From contig NZ_CP107853.1 in assembly GCF_036013525.1 (NCBI RefSeq), positions 4,464,001 to 4,528,000 of the forward strand: DNA of 64,000 nucleotides, read 5' to 3'. Position numbers and translations under genes: made by a program. Shown one piece after another: positions 51,256 to 59,429 of the stretch. How positions within the stretch are numbered: the first letter of the stretch is position 1; each line of letters opens with the position of its first letter. Source of the DNA: Nonomuraea sp. NBC_00507. GTDB taxonomy: Bacteria > Actinomycetota > Actinomycetes > Streptosporangiales > Streptosporangiaceae. The notes under the pieces are model-generated. The model had not been told where the DNA came from and made no database searches. It worked only from the letters and a program-made list of their open reading frames with translations.

Positions 51256-52734
51256 TCAGCGGCGCAGGACCACGTACCCGTCGCGCTCGAAGACCTTCAC
51301 GTACCCCTGCCCCTGCAGCTCGTTGACCTTGGCGAGCTGATCGTTGAGCGAGCCGAAGGGGAACTCCCAGCGGGACGTGTCGGCCACCACCCAGGGCGCG
51401 CCGCGCGGGGTGGGTGACCACAGCAGGACGGTGGCGCGCGAGGTCAGCGCCGGTCCGACCGCGTTGACGGCCTCGACGGTGACGCCCGAGGGCACCTTGC
51501 TCACCGCCTCGGCGGCGGCGGCCGCCTTGGGGTCGCCCTTGTAGAAGGCCGGATGGTAGAGCTGGTCGAAGGCGAACTTGGGGACCAGCGTGAGCGCGAC
51601 CACGCAGACTCCCGCGGACCAGACCAGCTTCAGCGCGGTGTCGCCGGAGCGTTCGTACCACCGCAGCAGCCTGGCCAGCCCGTCCACGCCCGCGCAGAAC
51701 AGGATCACCACGGTGAACGCGCTGTATTGGAAGTCGGCCTGCCACCACTGGACGCGGTCGGACAACAACCGTTCGAGCACGTGCGGCAGCGCCGCCAGCG
51801 ACAGCGGCGAGAGCAGGCACAACATCAGCGTCGGCCACGCGAGCAAGAACAGCGTGTCGACCTTGGCCTCATCGCTGAAGGGCAGCAGCAGCGCGGCGAG
51901 CGGATCACGCATGATCCCCAGGGCCGCACCGGGAAGATCGCTCCCGAGGTGCCCGTAGGCCCAGAAGTCCCGGGCGTTGCCGCCGAAGACCGAGGTCACC
52001 AGGCCGCGCACGAGCAGCATGGCCCCGATGCCGAACACCGCGCACAGCGCGCCCCGCCATCGTTCGCCCATGACGATCAGGCACAGCCCGAAGCCGGCCA
52101 CCATGAGCCCCATGTCCTCTTTGACGAGGAGAAGCCCCACCATCGCCAGGAACGCCGGCAGCATGCGCCCGGCGTGGTAGCGCTCGATCATGATCGCGGT
52201 GAGCAGGGGCACGAACATGACCTCGTGCACGTCGAACGCGACCGCCTGCGACACCGGCCATGACAGCGCGTACGCCGCGGAGACGAGATAAGCGGGCGCC
52301 ACACCCAGCACGCGCCTGGTGTAGCGCCACAGGAACGGGATCGCGGCCGCGAACAGCACCGCCTGCGCCACGATCAGGGTCTCCGGCCCGTCGTGGATCC
52401 AGTAGAACGGCGCGAGCAGCGCGTAGACGGGGGAGAAGTGGTCGGCGAGCTGGAGATAGTCCATGCCGCGCCCGTGGAACATGCCGAGCACCGGGACGTG
52501 CGGAGGCCGGAAGGCGGCGTAGTTGCGCACCGTCTGGTCCATGATCACCAGGTCGAACGTGCTGGCCTTGAAGGACGCCAGCTTGACCAGCCCCAGCACG
52601 GCATAGGCCACCGCGGCGAGGAGCGCGATCGCGCCCACTCGCAGGCGGTGGCCGGAAAGCCGGATGGTCCTTGAGGCCGTGGCGGCGGCGGCCCCCGCGC
52701 GCGCCACGAGCGTGTCACCCGTCACGGGCGACAA
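51256..52734 (-). CDS. DUF2079 family membrane protein (GT-C-like)
   Basis: A 492-residue membrane protein with about eleven hydrophobic segments. Its first outside loop (FDLVIMDQTVRNYAAFRPPHVP...DHFSPVYALLAPFYWIHDGP) carries acidic and His residues, as in GT-C glycosyltransferases. DVHEVMFVPLLTAIMIERY and the C-terminal outside domain ending VKVFERDGYVVLRR fit DUF2079. The function is unproven. It is convergent with the GT4 gene, 24 bases apart. A polyprenyl-linked sugar donor is expected if it is a GT-C enzyme. Confidence 0.8.
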   Translation of the reverse strand: MSPVTGDTLVARAGAAAATASRTIRLSGHRLRVGAIALLAAVAYAVLGLVKLASFKASTFDLVIMDQTVRNYAAFRPPHVPVLGMFHGRGMDYLQLADHFSPVYALLAPFYWIHDGPETLIVAQAVLFAAAIPFLWRYTRRVLGVAPAYLVSAAYALSWPVSQAVAFDVHEVMFVPLLTAIMIERYHAGRMLPAFLAMVGLLLVKEDMGLMVAGFGLCLIVMGERWRGALCAVFGIGAMLLVRGLVTSVFGGNARDFWAYGHLGSDLPGAALGIMRDPLAALLLPFSDEAKVDTLFLLAWPTLMLCLLSPLSLAALPHVLERLLSDRVQWWQADFQYSAFTVVILFCAGVDGLARLLRWYERSGDTALKLVWSAGVCVVALTLVPKFAFDQLYHPAFYKGDPKAAAAAEAVSKVPSGVTVEAVNAVGPALTSRATVLLWSPTPRGAPWVVADTSRWEFPFGSLNDQLAKVNELQGQGYVKVFERDGYVVLRR

Positions 52735-52830
52735 GACTAGAACGAATCCACATGAATGTGGCCGCCTAGAAGCGCGGCCGCCGCGCCGACCTGCCCCCCA
52801 CAGGCGGAGCGGCGACCGCGGGCCCCATGG

Positions 52831-53208
52831 TCAGGAGCAGGCCGCGGTGATCTTCTGCGCGAACCCGTTCATCTTGCCGGTGAACTCGGTGACGCCGTTC
52901 AGGTCGCCCTTCTCCATGGTCTCGAAGCCGGCGGCGAGGTCGTTCAGCGCGGCGGCGACGTCGCCGTCGTACTTGCCGGCGAGCTCCTTGGTCTTGTCCG
53001 CAGCCGTCTTGGAGGCGTCCCCGACGGCCTTGGTGTCGGTGGCGTTCTTGCTGACCTCCGAGCTCCAGTCGGTCATGATCTTGGTGGCCTCGTTGGCCGC
53101 GGTGTTGCAGTCAACGGCCTGGCCCAGAGCACCACAGCCCGTCATGGTCAGGACGGCAAGAGTCAGCGTCGTGGCCGCGACGGCCAGGCGACGGCGAGGG
53201 GGTGTCAT
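52831..53208 (-). CDS. Small lipoprotein of unknown function
   Basis: A 125-residue protein. A basic N-terminus and hydrophobic stretch end in the lipobox LTMTGC, giving a lipid-anchored Cys near residue 25. The mature part is a Lys/Ala/Asp-rich helical domain (TAANEATKIMTDWSSEVSK, ALNDLAAGFETMEKGDLNG) with two further Cys, likely a helical bundle closed by a disulfide between DCNTAAN and the C-terminal ACS. Such short helical lipoproteins are common in this group; no function is known. Confidence 0.78.
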   Translation of the reverse strand: MTPPRRRLAVAATTLTLAVLTMTGCGALGQAVDCNTAANEATKIMTDWSSEVSKNATDTKAVGDASKTAADKTKELAGKYDGDVAAALNDLAAGFETMEKGDLNGVTEFTGKMNGFAQKITAACS

Positions 53209-53382
53209 TTCCAGTGCCCTTCGTAGGTTTAGCGAACGAAGGGAACATTATGGGCCCGCACTTAATCCCCACTTGCACCCCAGTAACACCATTGGTATCA
53301 AGCCGATGTAAAGCCATGGGGGAGGACCCGGACGATTTCCCCCGGTTCGGGCAGGGGGAGGCGGCGCGGTCCACGTGTTCCG

Positions 53383-53934
53383 TCAGTGGGCGAACCAGCG
53401 CTTCCGCGGATAACGCACGACGAGCCCGCCGTACTTCGACCTGCCGGTGACCACCACGTAGAGGGAGCCGGGGCGCGGGCGGCTCGGCACGGTGCTCTTC
53501 GGGTAGCCGTAGTCGCTGCGGAAGGCGTCCACGCTCGCCACCCCGCCCTCGGGCAGGATGATCTTCGCGGATCCGTAGGTGAGGTCCAGCTCGACGTCCA
53601 CGACTGGATGGGCGATGACCGCCTCGGAGAAGTCGAGTTCGACGCTGCCGTACTTGGACGACACCCGAAGCCGCCGCGGGACCGCCCAGTCACCCGAGCG
53701 TTTGAGGTTGCCGTTCTTGGACTCCAGGTCGATCACGTCGTCGACCTGCGACTGCTCGTCCGGAAGATCGGTGATCAGGCCCAGTAGGTCGCCGTACGTC
53801 CGCGCGGTCAGGGCAACCTCGAGCCGGTCCTCGAGCTCCAGCTGGGTAAGACGGCCCTCGGTGAACGCCTGTTGCAAGCGGCGTGTCGTGCGCTCACGGT
53901 CGTCGTCGGAGACCCGCATCTGCAATTCCGACAT
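53383..53934 (-). CDS. DUF1707 / DUF4097-like (LiaF-type) protein
   Basis: A 183-residue protein. The N-terminal DUF1707 (MRVSDDDRERTTRRLQQAFTEGRLTQLELEDRLEVALTARTYGDL) is followed by a beta-helical cell-wall-active-antibiotic-response type domain (RVSSKYGSVELDFSEAVI, LDLTYGSAKIILPEGGV). LiaF-like domains act in envelope stress sensing, but here there is no membrane helix, so its partner is unknown. The start may be the second Met, 15 bases downstream. Confidence 0.82.
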   Translation of the reverse strand: MSELQMRVSDDDRERTTRRLQQAFTEGRLTQLELEDRLEVALTARTYGDLLGLITDLPDEQSQVDDVIDLESKNGNLKRSGDWAVPRRLRVSSKYGSVELDFSEAVIAHPVVDVELDLTYGSAKIILPEGGVASVDAFRSDYGYPKSTVPSRPRPGSLYVVVTGRSKYGGLVVRYPRKRWFAH

Positions 53935-54064
53935 GTCCTGAGCATAGATTCACCACGTTCAGAACGGGAGCATACGGCCGGAAGGGGTGCGCAGATCGAG
54001 GGGAGGCAGCCGGCGTGGAGGACGGGGACGGCGGATGACCTGGGCTCTCTTCACGTCGCATGAC

Positions 54065-54107
54065 CTACCCAACGGAGTGCCATGAACTCATCATCGTTGG
54101 GTAGCGT
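54065..54107 (+). promoter_or_regulatory. 10-bp inverted repeat on the probable -10 of the MEDS gene
   Basis: CTACCCAACG (54065-54074) and CGTTGGGTAG (54095-54104) are exact inverted repeats 20 bases apart. TAGCGT (54102-54107) overlaps the right arm and sits 8 bases before the ATG at 54116, which has no Shine-Dalgarno. The geometry suggests repression of a leaderless promoter. GGGTA in the right arm also resembles the -10 of SigB/SigF-type promoters, though no -35 GTTT was found. Confidence 0.5.
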
Positions 54108-54115
54108 GAACGCTG

Positions 54116-55036
54116 ATGTCGGCCGAACCATTCTCACACCCAGCGCTCTTCTATCGGAGCGACCGGGAGTATGTGGCTGCGATCACGGCTTTCGTGCGGG
54201 AAGGGCTGGCGGCGGGCGAGCCGGTCGCGGTCGCCGTCCCCGGCGGGAATCTGGCCATGATCGAGGCCGAGCTGGGCCCCGACGCCAGTGCGGTGCAGCT
54301 GCTCGACATGACCGTGGCCGGACGCAATCCGGGGCGGATCATCCCGGCCGTGCTGCGTGACTTCGCCGACCGGCACCGCGACCGGCACGTGCGGATCATC
54401 GGCGAGCCGATCTGGCCGGGGCGCAGCGAGACGGAATATCCCGCCTGCGCCCAGCACGAGGCGCTGATCAACCTGTCGTTCGCGGGCCGTGACCTGACCA
54501 TCCTGTGCCCGTACGACACCGTGCGCCTGGACCCGGAGGTCATCCGCGACGCCGCGCGCACCCATCCCGTGCTGCGGGACGTCTCGGGCGAGTGGCGCAG
54601 CGACGACTACGCCCCCGATCTGGTGGTCGAGGGGCACAACCGGCCGCTGGAGGAGCCGAAGGAGTGCCGGTCGCTGCGGTTCGACCGCACCAACCTGTCG
54701 GCCGCGCGTGCGCTGGCCGCGGGGCAGGCCGCCATGATGGGCTTCACCGGCGACCGGCTCGACGACATCCGGCTGGCCGCGGCCGAGCTGGGCGCCAATA
54801 GCCTCGACCACGGCGGCGGCGCCGGCACGATCAGGGTCTGGGCGGCGGAGGGCCGGCTGGTGTGCGAGGTCAGCGACGCTGGACACATCACCGACCCGCT
54901 GGCCGGGCGCAGGCCGGTCGATCCGCGCCACTCGGGCTCGCGCGGCCTGCTCATCGTCAACCTGCTCAGCGATCTCGTACGCGTGCACACCCGGGCCGGC
55001 GCGACCACCGTCCGCGCCTACTTCGACGCGCCTTAA
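54116..55036 (+). CDS. MEDS sensor / anti-sigma-type ATPase regulator
   Basis: A 306-residue two-domain protein. Residues about 1-175 are a MEDS (DcmR-like) sensory domain: [34 protein letters not shown] and [12 protein letters not shown]. Residues about 190-300 are a GHKL ATPase of the RsbW kind, with [17 protein letters not shown] (N box), [10 protein letters not shown] and [15 protein letters not shown]. Such pairs act in partner switching, where the kinase domain binds a sigma factor or phosphorylates an antagonist. A STAS protein and sigma factor lie 7 kb downstream, but any link is speculative. Confidence 0.85.
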   Translation: MSAEPFSHPALFYRSDREYVAAITAFVREGLAAGEPVAVAVPGGNLAMIEAELGPDASAVQLLDMTVAGRNPGRIIPAVLRDFADRHRDRHVRIIGEPIWPGRSETEYPACAQHEALINLSFAGRDLTILCPYDTVRLDPEVIRDAARTHPVLRDVSGEWRSDDYAPDLVVEGHNRPLEEPKECRSLRFDRTNLSAARALAAGQAAMMGFTGDRLDDIRLAAAELGANSLDHGGGAGTIRVWAAEGRLVCEVSDAGHITDPLAGRRPVDPRHSGSRGLLIVNLLSDLVRVHTRAGATTVRAYFDAP

Positions 55037-56007
55037 CGCTCGACCTCCGCCATGCTCGGATACCGGGTGCCGCGTACGGCGTCCGCGGGCACGGCCGCGG
55101 CGAGCTCGCCGAGCTGCTCCGGCGTCAGCGTGATGCCGGCCGCCGCCGCGTTCTCCTCCAGATACTTCGGCCGCTTGGTGCCCGGGATCGGCACAATGTC
55201 CTCGCCCTGGGCCAGCAGCCAGGCCAGCGAGAGCTGCGCCGCGGTGACGCCGACCGCCTCGGCGATCCTCGTCACCTCAGCCACGAGCTTGGCGTTGTGC
55301 TCGGCGTTCTCGCCCAGGTTGCGCGGCATGTGGCGCCGGAAGTCGTCCGCGGGCAGCTCTTCCGAGCGCGGCAGCGCGCCGGTCAGCAGGCCGCGGCTGA
55401 TCGGCGAGTACGCCACCAGCGCCGTCCCCACCTCCCTGGCCGCGGGCAGGATCTCCGCCTCCAGACCCCTGGTGAACAGGGAGTATTCGCTCTGCAGCGC
55501 CGCGATCGGGTGGACGGAGGCCGCCTTGCGCAGCGTCTCGGCGCTCACCTCCGACAGGCCCAGGTGCCCCACCTTGCCCTGCCGCACCAGCTCCGCCATG
55601 GCGCCGACCGAGTCCTCAACCGGCACGTCGGGGTTGCGGCGATGCATGTAGTAGAGGTCGATGTGGTCCACGCCCAGCCGCCGCAGCGAGGCGTCGCAGG
55701 CGGCTCTGATGTACTCCGGGCTGTTCTCGATCGAACGGCTGTCGCCCTCGCGCTTGACACCGAACTTGGTGGCCAGCACCACCTCGTCCCGGCGGCCCTT
55801 GATCGCCCGGCCGACCAGCTCCTCGTTGGCTCCCCTGCCGTACATGTCGGCCGTGTCCAGGAAATTGATGCCCAAGTCCAGCGCGCGGTGGATGACGGCC
55901 ATCGACTCCGCCTCGTCGGCCTGACCGTAGAACTCGGACATGCCCATGCAACCGAGGCCGAGCGCGGAGACCTGAGGACCGCCTGTTCCAAGCGTTCGGG
56001 TGTTCAT
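55033..56007 (-). CDS. Aldo/keto reductase
   Basis: A 324-residue NADPH-dependent TIM-barrel oxidoreductase. [13 protein letters not shown] opens the barrel, [35 protein letters not shown] contains the catalytic Asp, Tyr and Lys, and [23 protein letters not shown] the catalytic His. [18 protein letters not shown] is the cofactor-binding end. The ATG at 56007 overlaps the MerR stop (ATGA) and has AAGGAG upstream, so it is translated with its regulator. These YajO/AKR13-type enzymes often answer to electrophile stress through the linked MerR protein. Confidence 0.9.
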   Translation of the reverse strand: MNTRTLGTGGPQVSALGLGCMGMSEFYGQADEAESMAVIHRALDLGINFLDTADMYGRGANEELVGRAIKGRRDEVVLATKFGVKREGDSRSIENSPEYIRAACDASLRRLGVDHIDLYYMHRRNPDVPVEDSVGAMAELVRQGKVGHLGLSEVSAETLRKAASVHPIAALQSEYSLFTRGLEAEILPAAREVGTALVAYSPISRGLLTGALPRSEELPADDFRRHMPRNLGENAEHNAKLVAEVTRIAEAVGVTAAQLSLAWLLAQGEDIVPIPGTKRPKYLEENAAAAGITLTPEQLGELAAAVPADAVRGTRYPSMAEVER

Positions 56008-56354
56008 ACCAGCTCCTTGTAGAGGTCGATCTTGTAGTCCAGCACCTTCAGGTCCTGGGTGAGCTCGGCGATCCTGGTCCTCACGCGCTCCCGGTGGAGC
56101 TCCAGCATCTCCCTGCGCTCGTCGGCGGTGTGCGCGCCCATACGGCGCAACTCCGCGTACCGGCACATGTCGGCGATCGGCATGCCGGTGGTGCGCAGCT
56201 TGGTGAGGAACTCCAGCCACTGGAGGTCCTCCTCCGCGTAGTCGCGGTGGCCGCTGCCGTTGCGGCCGACGGAGTGGATGAGCCCGATACGCTCGTAATA
56301 GCGCAGCGTGTGAGCGCTCAGGCCCGACCGCTGCGCGGCCTCCTGGATCGTCAT
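56004..56354 (-). CDS. MerR family transcription regulator
   Basis: A 116-residue regulator. The N-terminal winged helix ([26 protein letters not shown] and [26 protein letters not shown]) is followed by a long dimerisation helix ([34 protein letters not shown]). The C-terminal effector domain is nearly absent and lacks metal-binding Cys, so it senses something other than metals. It is co-translated with the aldo/keto reductase. Confidence 0.9.
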   Translation of the reverse strand: MTIQEAAQRSGLSAHTLRYYERIGLIHSVGRNGSGHRDYAEEDLQWLEFLTKLRTTGMPIADMCRYAELRRMGAHTADERREMLELHRERVRTRIAELTQDLKVLDYKIDLYKELV

Positions 56355-56369
56355 GTCTCCAGGGTCACC

Positions 56370-56391
56370 CTTCGAGCGCGCTCTAAGTCAA
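56370..56391 (-). promoter_or_regulatory. MerR-type operator/promoter
   Basis: CTTCGAGCGCGCTCTAAG (56370-56387) is an 18-bp palindrome with one mismatched pair. On the minus strand TTGACT (56391-56386) overlaps its edge as the -35. A palindrome inside an over-long spacer is the classical MerR arrangement. The -10 hexamer is not obvious. Confidence 0.6.
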
Positions 56392-56413
56392 ATCGGGGAG
56401 GCCCTCGGCACCT

Positions 56414-56442
56414 ACCCTGAGGGGGCAGGCCCTACTCAGGGT
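56414..56442. promoter_or_regulatory. Inverted repeat in the MerR/DUF998 gap
   Basis: ACCCTGAG and CTCAGGGT are perfect 8-bp inverted repeats 13 bases apart, in the divergent region before merR and the DUF998 gene. It may be an operator or a small hairpin. Confidence 0.3.
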
Positions 56443-56567
56443 CACGTCCGCACAGGTCAGCGAGCCCAGCCCAAGGGTGCCCCGACCTAAGTATTAGGGG
56501 ATGCTTCAGGGCCGCTTCGGGCCGATCTCCGATACTCGGGAATGCCGTGTTCCACGAGCTTTGAGGC

Positions 56568-57188
56568 ATGAAGGGATTGCTCGTCAGTGGATTCACGGCC
56601 ATCGGCATCGGGACCGGCGCCATGCTCACCCTCCACGCGGAGGCCGGCCTCGACCCGTTGCACAGCGTCATCAGCGAGTACGCCTTCCAGGAGTCCGGCT
56701 GGCTCCTGCCCGCCTCGCTGACCCTGTTCGCCGTGGGCTCGGCGCTGATCGCGGAGGCGATGCGCCGCACGGGTGTGAACCGCTGGATCGTGGGCCTGCT
56801 GCTGGCCTGGGGCGCGAGCATGTTCCTGATCGGCGCGTTCCCCACCGACCCGCCAGGACTGCCGCTGTCCCTGTCGGGAGGCATTCACAGGTACGCCGCC
56901 TTCGCCGCCTTCCTGGTGATGCCCGTGGCCGGGCTGCTGCTGGTCAAGTCCAGGATCCGGTACGCCAAGGCGATGAAGGTCCTCTGCGCGCTGGCGCTCG
57001 GGGCGCTGGTGCTGGTCGTGATCCCGTACGTGGTGCGCATGTTCGGCATCCCGCTCACCAACGACGACATCCCGGCCGGGCTGACCCAGCGGGCCGTGGT
57101 CGTGACCGAGCTCGGCGTGCTGGCGCTGGCCGGGCTGTCGATGCTGCGGTATTCGCTCGTGGGACGGCCGGTCGTCCGCCAGGCGTGA
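56568..57188 (+). CDS. DUF998 family membrane protein
   Basis: A 206-residue membrane protein with about six hydrophobic segments. ISEYAFQESGWLLPASLTLFAVGSALIAEAM and FPTDPPGLPLSLSGGIHRYAAFAAFLVMP hold the DUF998 signature, including the His after the fourth segment that suggests a membrane-bound hydrolase or heme-like site. The function is unknown. TGAGG lies upstream of the ATG. The universal stress gene follows 27 bases later and may be co-transcribed. Confidence 0.82.
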   Translation: MKGLLVSGFTAIGIGTGAMLTLHAEAGLDPLHSVISEYAFQESGWLLPASLTLFAVGSALIAEAMRRTGVNRWIVGLLLAWGASMFLIGAFPTDPPGLPLSLSGGIHRYAAFAAFLVMPVAGLLLVKSRIRYAKAMKVLCALALGALVLVVIPYVVRMFGIPLTNDDIPAGLTQRAVVVTELGVLALAGLSMLRYSLVGRPVVRQA

Positions 57189-57215
57189 AACCCGCCCCCG
57201 GGGAAGGGGGCTCCT

Positions 57216-57674
57216 ATGACGATTTTGATTGCGTACGACGGCTCCGACGACGCCAAAGCGGCGATCGCCTTCGCGGGCCAGATCCTGAAGGGGGAGTCCG
57301 CTGTCGTGCTGACCGTGTGGGAGCGGCTGGCGACGACCTCGGCCAGGACGTCGGCCGGGCTCATGACGTCCATCGACGGTGACAACGCCGCGGACGAGGC
57401 GATCGGCGAGGCGATGCGTGAGCTGGCCCGACACGGCGCCGACCTGGCCCGGCAGGCCGGGCTGGACGCCGTCCCGCGGTGCGAGGCGGACTCGGTGGTG
57501 GTGTGGGCGACGATCGTGGACGTGGCGGACGAGATCGACGCCACGCTCATCGTGACCGGGACGCGAGGGTTGGGCGGGGTGCGCTCGCTGCTGCTCGGCA
57601 GCACGTCCGACCGCGTCCTGCACCACACACACCGGCCGGTCCTGGTGGTGCCCGCCCCGCGTACCGGCGACTGA
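57216..57674 (+). CDS. Universal stress protein (UspA family)
   Basis: A 152-residue cytoplasmic protein. ILIAYDGSDDAKAAIAFAGQIL at the N-terminus and VTGTRGLGGVRSLLLGSTSDRVLHHTHRPVLVVP near the end form the nucleotide-binding site; GxRG with GST(S) marks the ATP-binding subgroup. GGGGAAGGGGG precedes the ATG. Such proteins help cells survive oxidative and energy stress, though the exact action is unclear. Confidence 0.9.
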   Translation: MTILIAYDGSDDAKAAIAFAGQILKGESAVVLTVWERLATTSARTSAGLMTSIDGDNAADEAIGEAMRELARHGADLARQAGLDAVPRCEADSVVVWATIVDVADEIDATLIVTGTRGLGGVRSLLLGSTSDRVLHHTHRPVLVVPAPRTGD

Positions 57675-57698
57675 CCCCGTCCCGGCGTGTTCCAGCGC

Positions 57699-57716
57699 CG
57701 CGCGGCTTGCCGCGTG
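57699..57716 (+). terminator. Hairpin after the universal stress gene
   Basis: CGCGG-CTTG-CCGCG, extended by two further pairs, forms a tight GC stem 25 bases past the stop. A pyrimidine-rich TCTCTCC follows, but there is no clean T-run. Confidence 0.4.
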
Positions 57717-57859
57717 TCTCTCCGGCGCACACGGTCAGCCGCGTCTCGTTATCCCTCTTGTTCCGGCGTATTCGGCCAGCTGTAAGCGTCCCCGGTTCGG
57801 ATCGTCGGTGGGATGCGGCAGAGTGGGTGCCTGCTCGATAGGCAGAGGAGGCGGGGACG

Positions 57860-59182
57860 TTGCCCGAGGAGCTGGCGCGGCGACTGGGCACCACGGACGC
57901 GGTGGTCGTGGGGTTGAGCGCGATGATCGGCGCGGGCGTGTTCGCCGCCTTCGCGCCTGCCGCCGCGGCCGCGGGCTCTTGGCTGCTCGTCTCGCTGGCG
58001 CTCGCCGCCGTCGTGGCCTACTGCAACGCCACCTCCTCCGCCCGTCTGGCCGCGCGTTATCCCGAGTCGGGCGGCACCTACGTCTACGGCCGGCGGCGGC
58101 TCGGCCCGCTGTGGGGTTACCTGGCGGGCTGGGGTTTCACCGTCGGCAAGACCGCCTCCTGCGCGGCGATGGCCCTCACCTTCGGCGCCTACGTCGCCCC
58201 CGATCTGGCCAGGCCTCTCGCCATCGGCGCCGTCGTGGCGCTGACCGCGCTCAACCTCTATGGCGTGCAGCGTTCGGCCGGGGTGGCCAGGGTGATCGTG
58301 GCCTTCGTGCTGGCTGTGCTGACAGCCGTGATCGTCGTGGGCCTGGTGGGTGACTCGAGGGTCACCTTCGGCTGGTTCGCCTACGTGCCGGAGCCCGGGC
58401 TCACGTTCATCCTCAACGACCTCGACAGCACGCGGGAAATGACGGCGGTCTATCGGTCGGGGTTCCCGCCGGACGGCTTCGACCTGTGGGGCGTGCTGCA
58501 GGGAGGCGGGCTGCTGTTCTTCGCGTTCGCCGGATACGCCAGGATCGCCACGCTCGGCGAGGAGGTCCGCGACCCGGCCCGCACCATTCCCAGGGCCGTC
58601 GGCATCGCACTGGCCATCACGCTCGTCGTCTACGCCCTGGTCGCGGTCGGCGCGCTACGGGTGCTCGGGCCCATGCTGCTGTCAGGGTCCGTGGCGCCGC
58701 TGTCCGACCTCGTCAAGGAGGGCGGGGCCGGGTGGCTGGCCCCCGTCGTGGGGGCGGGCGCCGCGGTGGCCGCGCTCGGCGCGCTGCTGGCGCTGCTGCT
58801 CGGCGTCTCCCGCACCATGCTGGCCATGGCACGCGAGCGGGACCTGCCGGGCGTCCTGGCCGCCGTGGACCCGGTGCGGCAGGTGCCGCGGCGGGCCGAG
58901 TTGGCGGTCGGGGTCGCGGTGATCGTGCTGCTGCTCGTGGCCGACCTGCGGGGGGCGATCGGGTTCTCATCGTTCGGCGTGCTCGTCTACTACGCCATCG
59001 CCAACGCGTGCGCCTTCACCCTGACCCGGGAGGAGGGCGCGCCGCCGAAGGCGGTGCCCGTCCTGGGATTAGGGTTGTGCTTGGTGCTGGCGGCCACCCT
59101 GCCGGCGGCGTCCGTGCTGGCAGGGCTGGCGGTGTTCGCGGTGGGCCTGGCAGTGTGGCTGGCCCGGCACCGCCGCCGCTGA
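57860..59182 (+). CDS. APC superfamily amino acid transporter
   Basis: A 440-residue permease with about 12 membrane segments. The first helix carries GLSAMIGAGVFAAF, which binds substrate, then ARYPESGGTYVYGRRRLGP and the PEELARRLGTTDAV start. FAYVPEPG and FFAFAGYARIATLGEEVRDPARTIPRAV are the characteristic middle motif. TTG 57860 has GGAGG 8 bases upstream. The substrate is not clear from sequence. It lies directly before the methionine-regulated leader, which makes an amino acid substrate plausible. Confidence 0.86.
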   Translation: MPEELARRLGTTDAVVVGLSAMIGAGVFAAFAPAAAAAGSWLLVSLALAAVVAYCNATSSARLAARYPESGGTYVYGRRRLGPLWGYLAGWGFTVGKTASCAAMALTFGAYVAPDLARPLAIGAVVALTALNLYGVQRSAGVARVIVAFVLAVLTAVIVVGLVGDSRVTFGWFAYVPEPGLTFILNDLDSTREMTAVYRSGFPPDGFDLWGVLQGGGLLFFAFAGYARIATLGEEVRDPARTIPRAVGIALAITLVVYALVAVGALRVLGPMLLSGSVAPLSDLVKEGGAGWLAPVVGAGAAVAALGALLALLLGVSRTMLAMARERDLPGVLAAVDPVRQVPRRAELAVGVAVIVLLLVADLRGAIGFSSFGVLVYYAIANACAFTLTREEGAPPKAVPVLGLGLCLVLAATLPAASVLAGLAVFAVGLAVWLARHRRR

Positions 59183-59190
59183 CACATTCG

Positions 59191-59225
59191 CTGGCCCAGC
59201 GCCCGCCCACGGTGCGCCGTGCCAG
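59191..59225 (+). terminator. Possible terminator of the transporter gene
   Basis: CTGGC...GCCAG encloses CACGG-TGCG-CCGTG, a branched or stacked hairpin just after the stop codon. There is no T-run, so support is moderate. Confidence 0.35.
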
Positions 59226-59303
59226 GAGCGGCCGGGGCGCGGACAGGTGGGTGAGCGCCATCGGAGCCGGGTTATCGGCTGGCTGGTGCGGCGTCGTGGC
59301 GGT

Positions 59304-59424
59304 TAGCATGGGGGCATGACGATCTCGCTGGTGATGATGGCCCCGTAGGGGGTTTCATCGGCGACGTCTTGTTGAGGCCCTGCGATCCGGGGCCTCACGT
59401 CGTGTCCGGGGCCCTTCGGGAGGC
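59304..59424 (+). promoter_or_regulatory. Leader-peptide attenuator before the MetRS gene
   Basis: A -10 hexamer TAGCAT (59304-59309) stands 6 bases before a leader ATG, so the leader would be leaderless. After the leader stop, four mutually complementary GC segments follow: A GGCCCC (59339-59344), B TGAGGCCC (59373-59380), C GGGCCTCA (59390-59397) and D GGGGCCC (59408-59414). B-C is an 8-bp stem, A-C gives 6 bp, and C can also pair GCCTC with GAGGC (59420-59424) over the ribosome-binding site of the next gene. This looks like ribosome-controlled switching. A T-box sequence is absent. Confidence 0.7.
59316..59348 (+). CDS. Met-rich leader peptide MTISLVMMAP
   Basis: Ten codons ATG ACG ATC TCG CTG GTG ATG ATG GCC CCG then TAG. 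Three of the ten residues are Met, two of them adjacent just before the first pairing segment. The position ahead of a methionyl-tRNA synthetase gene, and a -10 at leaderless distance, make this a likely sensor of charged tRNA-Met rather than a random short frame. Confidence 0.7.
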   Translation: MTISLVMMAP

Positions 59425-59429
59425 ATCCG

